Source: Atopsyche davidsoni (lineage: Eukaryota; Arthropoda; Insecta; Trichoptera; Hydrobiosidae). From it: DNA of 64,000 bases. The notes under the pieces were generated by a model that was not told the origin of the DNA, made no database searches, and saw only the letters and a program-made list of their open reading frames with translations. Positions 55,561-64,000 of this stretch are shown piece after piece. Each line of letters begins with the position of its first letter. Within the stretch, counting starts at the first letter, position 1. The stretch covers positions 1,798,001-1,862,000 of the forward strand of contig JAILWY010000020.1 of NCBI GenBank assembly GCA_022113835.1. The letters run 5' to 3'. Both the position numbers and the translations under genes were made by a program.

Positions 55561-56920
55561 AATTATTAAACTCATAATTGATTATATAACAAGATAAATT
55601 TTTATGCATTGTATACTTATAATTATATTATGACGTCATACCCAAATGTTTATTTATATATACATATTTGTTATAAAGACCAGTCTATGACGTCATTAAG
55701 CCATACTTTACTTTAAACACATGTTTATTTGTTTATATGTATAAATTTTTTTTATCAGAATTTCAGTTCATAACACTCATTGTCTAGTGTTTTTTTTATT
55801 TTTTTTTATGAGTATTTAGTTAATGTGTTATACCATTCATATTTTTCGTTTTGAAAAGGTTACACATTTTTTTTATTATTTTTACTGTACGTTTTATAAA
55901 TTGGTTATTTTTTCACAATAATATCAGCTTCTTTCAAGCCCTTAACAAATAAACTCGTGTCAAAATTGACCTTATCCTATTGAAAAAAATACAATACATA
56001 TTTTTACATAAATTTTACCTTAGGCATTGTTTAAAGTAAACATTTTATTTTTTTATTTATGTATGTGAATATATTTTTATTTTATGTATTAAATATTCAA
56101 TAGTGGATAAATATATTTTTTTATTATTTATAATAATAAATTTTTTTACACATTTATATCGATTATAAATAAAAACTTGTTTCTGAAAATATTATTTTAT
56201 TTATATAAGTGTGCGTGTTCTCCTTTTAAAGGCATTATCACAAAACCAAAAATACGATCAGTGGCGTGCCATTCGTAGAAGCTGCAATGCATAGCTTGCC
56301 CTAAACATTAATCATTAAGTAAAAATATAATCATTACTCTCCCCATTATGTTTAAGACGTGATAGACTTATATGTAGAAGAGGTCTGGTTAGTCGAAACC
56401 GAAACGTTGTGATCAATAAGCAAAAAGTGACAATCACAAGTAAAGACGAAAATAAACCGGAAAGTATTTTTTTTTTCTGTGATACGTTTAATTACGTTTT
56501 TAATAAATATTAAAATGCTTTTTTCGGTAGTATTATAAGTAAAGTACAAAATATCTGCTAAATATAAAAAGTACAAAATACGCTGTTTTTTCTGATTCCT
56601 TGTATAATTTATTATACATTTTAATTAAACTATGTTTACTTATAAAAAGTAAAAAGAACCACACGACCCCATGACCATTTACACTCACTGTGTATACAAT
56701 ATATTTTAAATGCTTTTATATATTCGGGTATCTTCACTAGCAAAGGTATGTGTAGAAATGTACAACCCTTCTATTTACCTAGAATAAATAATTTTATTAT
56801 CATTTTTATTAGCTAAGCTGTCATGTACAAACATTATATAAGCCATTATTTGATAATATAGGAATCAGGAATCAAAAATCACACCTGCCTTGTCTTCAGG
56901 CTTGTTTTCATTGGACCCAG
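55561..56920. other. AT-rich non-coding DNA
   Basis: No gene is seen. CAGTGGCGTGCC at about 56261 is the recurring repeat-end word. Confidence 0.5.
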
Positions 56921-56924
56921 AAAC

Positions 56925-57000
56925 AATTTATTGATCCACAGGATTTGAGCCCGAAGCCCAATAGTTGGCAGGCAAGTTAGTATCTTGAGGGCCTGGGGTG
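56925..57000 (-). repeat. tRNA-like SINE fragment
   Basis: The minus strand carries a B-box-like GGGCTCAAATCC (56941-56952) in a T-arm-like context and an upstream 'caagatactaacttgcctgcc'. It is degraded, and is followed by a poly(T) run (57001-57022) that may be the A-tail of an insertion. Confidence 0.4.
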
Positions 57001-57085
57001 TTTTTTTTTTTTTTTTTTTTTTGTATGGCGAGAAGCCACGGGGGCGAGGTGTGCCGAACCTCGGGGCGGCGAGCTCTGCCGGGGC

Positions 57086-57142
57086 CCGCCTGGAGCCCAC
57101 CTGGAGCCCACCTGGAGCCCACCTGGAGCCCACCTGGGGCAC
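57086..57142. repeat. 11-bp minisatellite
   Basis: Nearly five perfect copies of the unit CCTGGAGCCCA run from about 57089 to 57140, the last with one substitution. Because 11 is not a multiple of three, a translation across it cycles through all frames, so the frames here are not genes. Confidence 0.9.
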
Positions 57143-57149
57143 CGGGTGA

Positions 57150-57970
57150 TTATGGTTCACCTGTCCCTAACTGTACCTTCAGCTCGGCACTCATGTACAC
57201 AAATACTTGTGCATATGCAACATGAATATATATATATATATATATATACATAAAGCCTAGTACATGTTTTATATGCATGAGTAGTTATGCACATAATGGT
57301 GGTATTTAAATAGTGTAAAGGACTCGGGAACCCGCTATACTATTTACCACTCTCATGGTCACCAACTTTCTTTGAAGATAGTCACCTGAAGAAAAGGATA
57401 TATATATATATATATATAAATAGTTTAACTTAGGGCAATGCTCTCTTCTCTGCTTAAATACTTAAATGTCATAATTGATTTCTACCTTGTAAACGAATTA
57501 TTGGATAAATCCCGACTGGCGCGTACCTTATTAGTCTTTTCGTTTTTTTTTTTTTTTGTATGAAGTGACGGATTCCACTGAGTTTTTGCTGTATTTATTG
57601 TGGTTAGTATGTTTGATTACAATTCCTGTTGGTTTCTAGCCAGCCTGTGTCTCTCCCGTCCGTCCATTCATCCACCGAAAGGGTCTCTCACTGTATCACG
57701 TGACCGGGAAGACCCTAGAATGGAAATAAAAACAAAAAATATCGAGTTCACTGACCACACATCCTGTTTGTTAGTCGGTCCCATTACACGCAATTTAATA
57801 TCTTAGTATGCGTGCATTGTATGTTTTAATTAATTAATATTTATTTTACATGGCAGTCCATCGGAATTTTTTTTATTTCATTTAATATAATACTTTAAAT
57901 TAATTATTTATTTATATTATTAAACTTTTTTTTTAATATTTATAAATGAAATAAAATTTATAATAAATTA
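57150..57970. other. Non-coding DNA with short TA runs
   Basis: Short TA arrays at 57227-57249 and 57400-57417 and a repeat-like 'ggactcgggaacccgctatac' patch. No gene is called; the 68-codon frame at 57600-57806 has no domain. Confidence 0.45.
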
Positions 57971-57973
57971 ATA

Positions 57974-58070
57974 TAGCACTGCCATCTATTGAAATAAATA
58001 TTTAAACAAATACAGAAAAACGACAAAACTACATTTTGTTTGTAGAAAAAAAACATAGATGGCAGTGCTA
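57974..58070. mobile_element. Miniature inverted-repeat element
   Basis: TAGCACTGCCATCTAT at 57974-57989 is exactly inverted at 58055-58070, enclosing about 65 bp. AT-rich pairing extends beyond both ends. This 'actgccatct' terminal motif is common in small insect inverted-repeat elements. No protein is encoded and the class is undetermined. Confidence 0.65.
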
Positions 58071-58480
58071 ATAATATTTTATTATAAATAAATAATATAA
58101 ATGGAAATACTTGCAATAATGCTTTTTTTTTATTGATTTTAAGCAGGTCAGTCTTTATTTAAGTAAATTTAGTTATATTCATTATTAGTCTTGTCTTATT
58201 TCAACTTAGGGCTGACAATAATTGCCCAGTACAATATTTTTAAAAACCTTGCATATCTTTGACATCTTACCTTTGACTGTGCAAAACTTCTTCATTACAT
58301 ATAATTTTCTCAGAATTATTATATTTATCTTAAATGGCTGCTCACACTACAATCTATTGAGAGGAGTTTAAATTATTTTCTGGTACCACATTTTAATCAA
58401 ATCTTATAAATGCTAAAACCTTACATAAATCAACTCAACCTATTTATGCGTTTATTAATGTTTTTTTTTTTTGTGTTGTG
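58071..58480. other. AT-rich non-coding DNA
   Basis: No gene or repeat is identified; presumptive intron of the plus-strand gene. Confidence 0.45.
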
Positions 58481-58484
58481 GACA

Positions 58485-58605
58485 TTTACATATTTAATGT
58501 TTTTAGCCGAGTGTTGTTCACATTTTTTAATTTTTTTATTGTGACTAGTTTCAATAATACGCCAAATTAGCATCTTCAAGCAGAGTGAGGTTTCATGAAC
58601 AATTT
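58485..58605. repeat. Repeat end with 'GACTAGTTTCAATAATACGCC...GCATCTTCAAG'
   Basis: The layout 'attgtgactagtttcaa...ccaaattagcatcttcaagcag' parallels 'gtgaccggtttcgccaacc...ttggcattatca' of the ACCGGTTTCG foldback family. It is probably the end of a related, diverged repeat. Confidence 0.35.
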
Positions 58606-58808
58606 ACAAATGATCCAGTTAATAATCAAGCCTTTCAGTCATCATAGGAAGTGGTTTCACGATCCATTGCTATGTAGTTGAATGTGACGCTCGTAGATTT
58701 CCAGCAAAGTTAACTGAGCGTATTTTAAAAATATAAATAATCGAAGCAATCGATGCCTTATTTTTCGAAAGATCATTAAAAGCTGCTGCACTCGTGGCTT
58801 TCTTTCAG

Positions 58809-58883
58809 ATCCGGTTGCTCGGAACGGAGACGTAGATGCTACAAATGACCGACAAGCCTCTAGACTTCACTCGTCTAAATCCG
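58809..58883 (+). CDS. Candidate first coding exon of a plus-strand gene
   Basis: A strong acceptor ('gtggctttctttcag') and donor (CCG|GTGAGTAT) bracket 75 nt. In frame 1 a TAG (58833-58835) is followed immediately by ATG (58836). From there the frame is open for 16 codons, MLQMTDKPLDFTRLNP, to the donor with no base left over. A second ATG (58845) is also available. The next inferred exon, 59897-59981, is open in exactly this phase, which supports the call. The function is unknown; the short acidic/hydrophobic start has no recognised domain. The upstream leader would include the islands at 28255-28400 and 36492-36655. Confidence 0.5.
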
Positions 58884-59896
58884 GTGAGTATTTTTTATTG
58901 TTTTAAATGGGTTAATCGTTAAAAAAAGGTATTGTTAATTTTATATGGTAATTATTATTCAGAATATTACAATTAATTTCGTTACAAATTATCGTATTTA
59001 TAAAAAAATAACATTCATTATTAACAAATTTGAACACCTGTTTTATAATTCATTTTTACAGATATCTTAAATTAAATTACATGCATATAGTTCGTTGCAA
59101 TCTTCGATTTCATATTAATAGTTGTACACTTTTCCATATAGTTATGATTGATATTATAATAAAGTACATTATATATAAAGGCACTAAAAGGTAGTCAAAT
59201 AAAATCAAAAAGTTATAAATAACAATAGAAATACAATTCGCTTAAAATTAAACATATGATATTATATAAAGAGATTTCTTAAAAAGGTGATTATCAATTA
59301 TCGTAATTGTACAAAACGTATGCTTTAATTTCTAATGCATAAATGTGTGAAACTCGCAATAATCAAAACATGCTGATAATTTAAAACCAGGTTCTGGAAG
59401 GTCAATTAAATTGAACAGTAATTAACAAGCTGTTAAATATGTTATTATCCTAAACGTTATTTTTCAGATAATTGTATCTGATTCAATCGATATGATTTAA
59501 AAATTGCGGATGGTTTATCAGAAGAGTGTAAAGTTTTAGCAGCTCTATAATCAATGTTCATTGATTACCGAAAGTAACAAAATATGAGAATTTGTAGATA
59601 ATTTAAGTATTAATTAAAAGAAATCTAGTGAGTTGCATAAAAATGTTGAGTTTGGATTTCGAGGCCACTACTGCAAATTTTCTGATGGTCTCTCGGAGAC
59701 GCTCGGTGCCAACAACCGGTTACAGAAAGCCGTATTACAATAAATTGTCAAATCAATTTCGTTGGATAACATTAAAATTTTTCGATTGTTTGGCTCAGGG
59801 AATTTTTCCCACAGCGCCATAACAAAAGATTATTATTAAAAATTGATTTACAGCGATGGACTCTGTGAACTTGCTCGCTGTTAATATTCATTGCAG
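58884..59896 (+). other. Presumptive intron
   Basis: AT-rich DNA between two inferred exons, beginning GTGAGT and ending TTGCAG. The 64-codon frame at 59628-59822 has no domain and is not called. Confidence 0.4.
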
Positions 59897-59981
59897 TGTT
59901 TTGTCTGGGCTGAGAATTTTGAATCGAAGATGGATAATGCATGCAAGGAATTTCCCACCGCTGCTACCATCAAAACAAACT
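59897..59981 (+). CDS. Candidate second coding exon of a plus-strand gene
   Basis: The acceptor 'taatattcattgcag' and donor AACT|GTGAGTCG bracket 85 nt. Joined to the exon at 58809-58883 the frame continues CFVWAENFESKMDNACKEFP then TAATIKTN and leaves one base. A second frame is also open, so the reading depends on that junction. There is no recognised domain. No further plus-strand exon was found before the window edge; the gene would continue beyond or around the minus-strand gene at 61458-64000. Confidence 0.45.
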
Positions 59982-61457
59982 GTGAGTCGACGCGGCGTCG
60001 CATATCACACCCTCGGAGCAAAATATGTGTAATTGAAATAAGCATTGTAAAGTTGTGACGAATTAGTAATGTAGCGACCGAAATATCTTTAAATTATGTA
60101 AAGTACATCAAAGCCACGCATTGAACTCTCAGAACAATAGTTATATAATTAAAAAAAAGCATTGTGAGTTCATAACATCTTATTGTGAAAAAAAAGTGTT
60201 ATTGTACAATCACTTGTTTATTTTGTAGACTTGCACCAAATGCACAAATAATGTATTAAAAAAGGACAATATTTGCCGTGGGTAGTATAAAAATTTATGA
60301 GATGTATAATTTTACTTCAGAAGGTACCGTGAGTTTAAAACATATGTTTTGCTTAGTGATTTTTCAAACTCACCGCATGGTGTATTTTTTCTTTATATTC
60401 AATGCTACGTTGCGTAAACAGCACGCGGACGCATTCAATGCGATAACTGTACATTGTCTATATTTGGAGGTTATAAAATACAATATAAGAGCGGTTAATA
60501 ATTATGAACACACGGAATTTTATCCTTATTACTGCTTCGTCCCAGATTTGAAGATTAGCAGGTTGGGAGCTAGCGATTATGAAAATTAACCACTGGCATG
60601 CGACACCTACGGTTGGGATTAATTCTGCCTTTTGGGAATATTTGTTTTTTTGTCGATTGAGTAAGCAAGCACAGAAATAATGAAATTGAAATATAACGTA
60701 TCACATTTTGCCCTCAAGGTAAAAAGTTGTTCAGCTAAATCCACGGTAGATACTTTAGTATGAAACGATAATTTGTTGTTCTCTTATCAGTGCAGATATA
60801 TATATATATATTTTAAGAAAAAATTTATTACAAATAAATTAAACACAATCTCTTCATAATTCCAATAACAAGCATTCAATGATTAATGATTTAAAGAAAA
60901 ATATGAATAGATGTCACTAAGAAATATTATGCACCTGCCTTCTATTCAAAAAACTGTTACATACGTCGAATAAATAATACTTAATATAACAGATGACATT
61001 GGATATTTATTTTTTAATGTAAACACTTTGAGCGTGTTGTAAATGGTGAAATTATTTATTTAATGCAACATTAGAGTTTGTCACGTAGAACTAAACTATT
61101 TGGGTACTATCTCCGAACGAGAGATTTCAATAGCGTAAGTACGATACAATTAAAATCATATTCCTCGTTGAAAAACATAATCATTTTAATTGACCGTTCA
61201 ATTTAACTATTCGTTATATTCGCTTTCTCAATTAGCAATATTTGTTTACAATTCAAAAAGTTTCACTCAACGTGCCATCCGTTGCAATAAATATTTTTAC
61301 TTTAGTGTGGTTAAGATAATCACAAAATCATGAATTGGATACCTAGAGAATAATATAAATATTAATATTAAAAAAATACATCTGTTCGTTGAAATGATCG
61401 TTATTTGGTGTGATATAAAAAAATTATATTATAAAAATTCACATAAGTTCGTGATAT
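59982..61457. other. AT-rich non-coding DNA between two genes
   Basis: A 103-codon plus frame at 60278-60589 lacks a domain and splice context and is not called. On the minus strand this is 3' UTR and flank of the gene at 61458-64000. TTTATT at 61055-61060 is one candidate poly(A) signal (AATAAA in sense). Confidence 0.4.
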
Positions 61458-64000
61458 TCACAAGTAAGGTTCGAAGTATTTGATGGCGGTGTTGCCGCAG
61501 CGCTCGTACAAGGGGGCCCTCCCCAGGTTCGCTGCATTCTTCGACCGCAGCTTCAGGTCCCTCGGCTTCAGCACGCTTTTGTGGTTCGTGCCAAGGGGCC
61601 TCGAGGGAGTCAATATCGATTTCGAACTCAATCCGGACGACTCCAAGAAGTACTCAAATGGTAAAATATTTTTCTGTTCCACTTTCGTGGCCGTCGCCTC
61701 TTTTGCAAAGGTGCTCGGGTCGCACTTGACGGTGTTGTACGACCCGCAATTACTGCTTGAGGAATTGCTCGACTCCAAGTCGGAATACCTCACTGAATCT
61801 GTTTCGACGTTGTCAATATTTGATAGTAAATCCGGTTTGTTTGAAAGCTTTGAATAGATTTTTAACGATGCTTTCGAAGCTGGGTCAGCGGAATCGACGG
61901 CTGCCTCCAAAGCCAGATTTCTGGCGTTCAAATCATCTTCGGCAGTAAACTCAATCCGATAAATACCTTCCGTCACATTTCTGATTTGTGAATCTTTCGA
62001 CGTTTCTTTGCTAGCATCGTCAGTAGCGCTGTCTATACTTCCTCCATCACTCCCGGAACTGATCCTATACTCTTCAGCTACAATATTGGTAAACTCGCAG
62101 TCGTCAATCTTGAATTCTTCAAAATTCTGCGACAGATCAAATTTTTCACAGTCGTTTTCGACGGCTTCGAAAATGGCAAGATCCAATCTAGTCTTATCTG
62201 CCAACTTAATGGATAAACGATTCGTTGAATCTGTTGCTGCTTTATTTGTAGAACCCATCGAGTACTGCCGACCGTTTTCCGGTGACATGATACACTTATT
62301 GACATCGTCCATGCTAACATTTCTATTTTTGATATCTGTAAGTATCGTCGAGACTGAATGTCCCATCTGTATAGAATTCCTCAAATCCATTTTTGTAGAG
62401 TTACTCAAATTATGCTGCGTGTTTGTCGCATAATTAGAATCGTGCACGATCCGCTGTGGTATAATCTCTTTGACTTCTTCATCGTCAGGGATTATGATCT
62501 CCGTAACTTGCGGTAATTTGGGAATATCTTTGTCCGTTATTTTATTTTGGTTGATTTTGGATATCGTCGCAAGCTTGGAGACTGGGGATTTCTTTTCAGC
62601 GATGTTGGATGAGAACTTTTCGGCGTGAAGTTCGACAGAGGCCTGCGACAGGATGAGTCCTCGCTTGCTGCTGCTGACAACTGGAACATTTATCTCTGAA
62701 ATAGAGCAGTAGTCAGGCTCCGCGGCGACCGAGGGCTTGCAGTTTTTTGACGGTGCTGCGCTCTGAACGTCATTGGTCCGTTGATTCGATGCAACGGTAT
62801 CTGAGTTCACGTTGATATTGGGCGGTAGACTGCTAGCACCGTTACTACCCGATACGCTGTTCAATTTAAACTTTGATACCAGGTTTTTTGGCTTCGGAGG
62901 CAACGCAGGTGGAACTCTAGGAACCTTTTTTCGATTCATGGCTCCGGGTAACGTTCCAAACTTTGTCTCCATATCTACATAATGATTACTATTCAACTTA
63001 TTTTCAAAACCCAAAGCCATGTTTTTGACGATTGAATTCTTTTTCGGTGAATGCTCTTCGTTAACTTTATTAATATTATTTATAGTTCTAGGTAAAGGAA
63101 CAGGTTTTAATTTGACACTCTGAGCGCTGCTTTCTTGAGCATCATTAGGTTTTGTAATAATAGGTTCATAGTCGTTGCTATATATGCTCTGAACTTCATA
63201 ATTGAACCCTTCAAGAGTGATAGGAACTTCGTAGCTATGTTCTGAGGCGGTCTCTAGGCTAAACTTAACAATCTTGTTATTGTTTCTCCGGTTCATATCT
63301 CTGGGTAGGCTATTAGTGGAAGCCTGCCCGTTCTTACCGACACTTTCATCGAAAGATATACTGTTCAGCGTGGAGAATTGCACTCTTTTCGTAGACGACT
63401 TCGGACTGGTCGTTTCGTAAATTCTAGGACCATCACTGCTATTTTCGTCCAATGAATTCTGCAAGAGTATCTGATTGACGCACTCTAGCACGGGATTGTT
63501 CTTGTATATCTCACACGATGGATCTTCATCAGGGTCACTGGCACTGGCGTACCAATTCTCATTAGGTTCATTATCAAACTTCCCCTTTGCTTCATAGTGA
63601 GACTTGTCAGCGGCTGCCTCAATATTGTTTTTATATCTAGGGTGCAAGCCATTGACTGTGGCATCGTTCAAATGTTCGTTGGTCAATTTTGTGACGGAGG
63701 CGACACATATGTCGTTCATTGCGCTGATTGTCGTCCGTCTTTTATTGCAGTCGATACTCTCCTCCGTTGTCGTCAAGACATCATCGGCTGATAGAGATCT
63801 GTGGTAACTCAATCTGTCTTTACTGACATACTGGCTTTCACCATCGGCTTCGGGATCGCTGCAGTTGGTGTACCAGGCCTTCTCAGTCTCTCCGTTGGCC
63901 CCTCTGTCTCTTTTATCGCTTTGATAAATAGACAGTCTTTCATCTGAGAGCGGTTTCCTTATTCCGTGCATGCTGTCAATCTTCCCCCCGAACGTTGTCT
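61458..64000 (-). CDS. Large exon of an unrecognised, largely disordered protein (5' partial)
   Basis: The frame is open from the right window edge to a TGA at 61458-61460. Codons upstream of the first Met (63969-63971) are also open (TTFGGKIDS), so that Met need not be the start; at least 846 residues are present. I do not recognise the family. Composition is Ser/Asn/Asp/Lys-rich with no membrane segment, so it is probably disordered. Counting from that Met: AWYTNCSDPEADGE at 32-45 and NWYASASDPDEDPS at 139-152 repeat a WY-SDP motif. RVQF (196-199) and KIVKF (233-237) resemble PP1-docking RVxF motifs. PVPLPR (291-295) and VPRVPPALPPKPKNL (350-364) resemble SH3 ligands. Tyr motifs such as SYEVP and DYEPI could be SH2 targets. 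The C-terminus ends YERCGNTAIKYFEPYL. A scaffold or signalling adaptor is the best guess. Confidence 0.85.
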   Translation of the reverse strand, partial: TTFGGKIDSMHGIRKPLSDERLSIYQSDKRDRGANGETEKAWYTNCSDPEADGESQYVSKDRLSYHRSLSADDVLTTTEESIDCNKRRTTISAMNDICVASVTKLTNEHLNDATVNGLHPRYKNNIEAAADKSHYEAKGKFDNEPNENWYASASDPDEDPSCEIYKNNPVLECVNQILLQNSLDENSSDGPRIYETTSPKSSTKRVQFSTLNSISFDESVGKNGQASTNSLPRDMNRRNNNKIVKFSLETASEHSYEVPITLEGFNYEVQSIYSNDYEPIITKPNDAQESSAQSVKLKPVPLPRTINNINKVNEEHSPKKNSIVKNMALGFENKLNSNHYVDMETKFGTLPGAMNRKKVPRVPPALPPKPKNLVSKFKLNSVSGSNGASSLPPNINVNSDTVASNQRTNDVQSAAPSKNCKPSVAAEPDYCSISEINVPVVSSSKRGLILSQASVELHAEKFSSNIAEKKSPVSKLATISKINQNKITDKDIPKLPQVTEIIIPDDEEVKEIIPQRIVHDSNYATNTQHNLSNSTKMDLRNSIQMGHSVSTILTDIKNRNVSMDDVNKCIMSPENGRQYSMGSTNKAATDSTNRLSIKLADKTRLDLAIFEAVENDCEKFDLSQNFEEFKIDDCEFTNIVAEEYRISSGSDGGSIDSATDDASKETSKDSQIRNVTEGIYRIEFTAEDDLNARNLALEAAVDSADPASKASLKIYSKLSNKPDLLSNIDNVETDSVRYSDLESSNSSSSNCGSYNTVKCDPSTFAKEATATKVEQKNILPFEYFLESSGLSSKSILTPSRPLGTNHKSVLKPRDLKLRSKNAANLGRAPLYERCGNTAIKYFEPYL

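Noticed and set aside
60278..60589. 103-codon plus-strand frame near the inferred exons
   Set aside because: No acceptor at its start, A/T-biased, and no domain; it does not continue the frame of the exon at 59897.
61480..62433. Plus-strand frames of up to 141 codons
   Set aside because: They are antisense to the large minus-strand exon and fragmentary.
1..64000. CRISPR arrays, bacterial operons or recent bacterial transfer
   Set aside because: No regularly spaced repeats with unique spacers, no ribosome-binding-site-led gene clusters and no bacterial-type ORFs are present.

Overview
The window looks like a 64 kb piece of a gene-poor, AT-rich insect genome. The evidence is: a nuclear-type mitochondrial citrate synthase; GT/AG exon-like islands separated by tens of kilobases; many (TA)n arrays; decayed mariner, hAT, piggyBac and non-LTR elements; many tRNA-derived repeats; and recurrent GGTTAGGTTAGG dimers of the kind common in arthropods with TTAGG telomeres. 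The order cannot be fixed from this sequence alone. There are no prokaryotic operons, rRNA genes or CRISPR arrays, and no convincing functional tRNA gene.

Two protein-coding loci are clear. At 54085-55458 (+) an intact, intronless ORF encodes a complete mitochondrial citrate synthase. At 61458-64000 (-) a long open exon encodes at least 846 residues of an unrecognised, mostly disordered protein. It has SH3-ligand-like proline motifs, PP1-docking-like motifs and a repeated WY...SDP motif, and it runs off the right edge.

A third, split plus-strand gene is inferred from islands with good splice sites: a leader exon near 28255-28400, an exon at 36492-36655, a start-codon exon at 58809-58883 and a second coding exon at 59897-59981. 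The last two join in frame. Citrate synthase would then sit inside an intron of this gene, on the same strand. On the minus strand, two paralogous small exons (12638-12700 and 15628-15708) have identical phase and lengths divisible by three, which suggests mutually exclusive exons. A possible start-codon exon lies at 41043-41115.

From 1 to about 54000 the rest is intergenic or intronic DNA. Left part (1-12600): hAT transposase tail, piggyBac remnant, tRNA-like repeats. Middle (12600-40000): exon-like islands, two internally deleted mariner elements (22511-23126 and 34560-35037), two foldback repeat families with about 12-bp target duplications, and a 500-bp dispersed repeat. Right-middle (40000-53900): GC-rich islands with E-box, YY1/Pho-like or octamer motifs, a non-LTR retrotransposon tail, a degenerate tandem array, and further repeat copies. 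The structure that most deserves a second look is a palindromic element with a tRNA-Thr-like core between inverted arms, present in four copies. In one copy the core is flipped relative to the flank.
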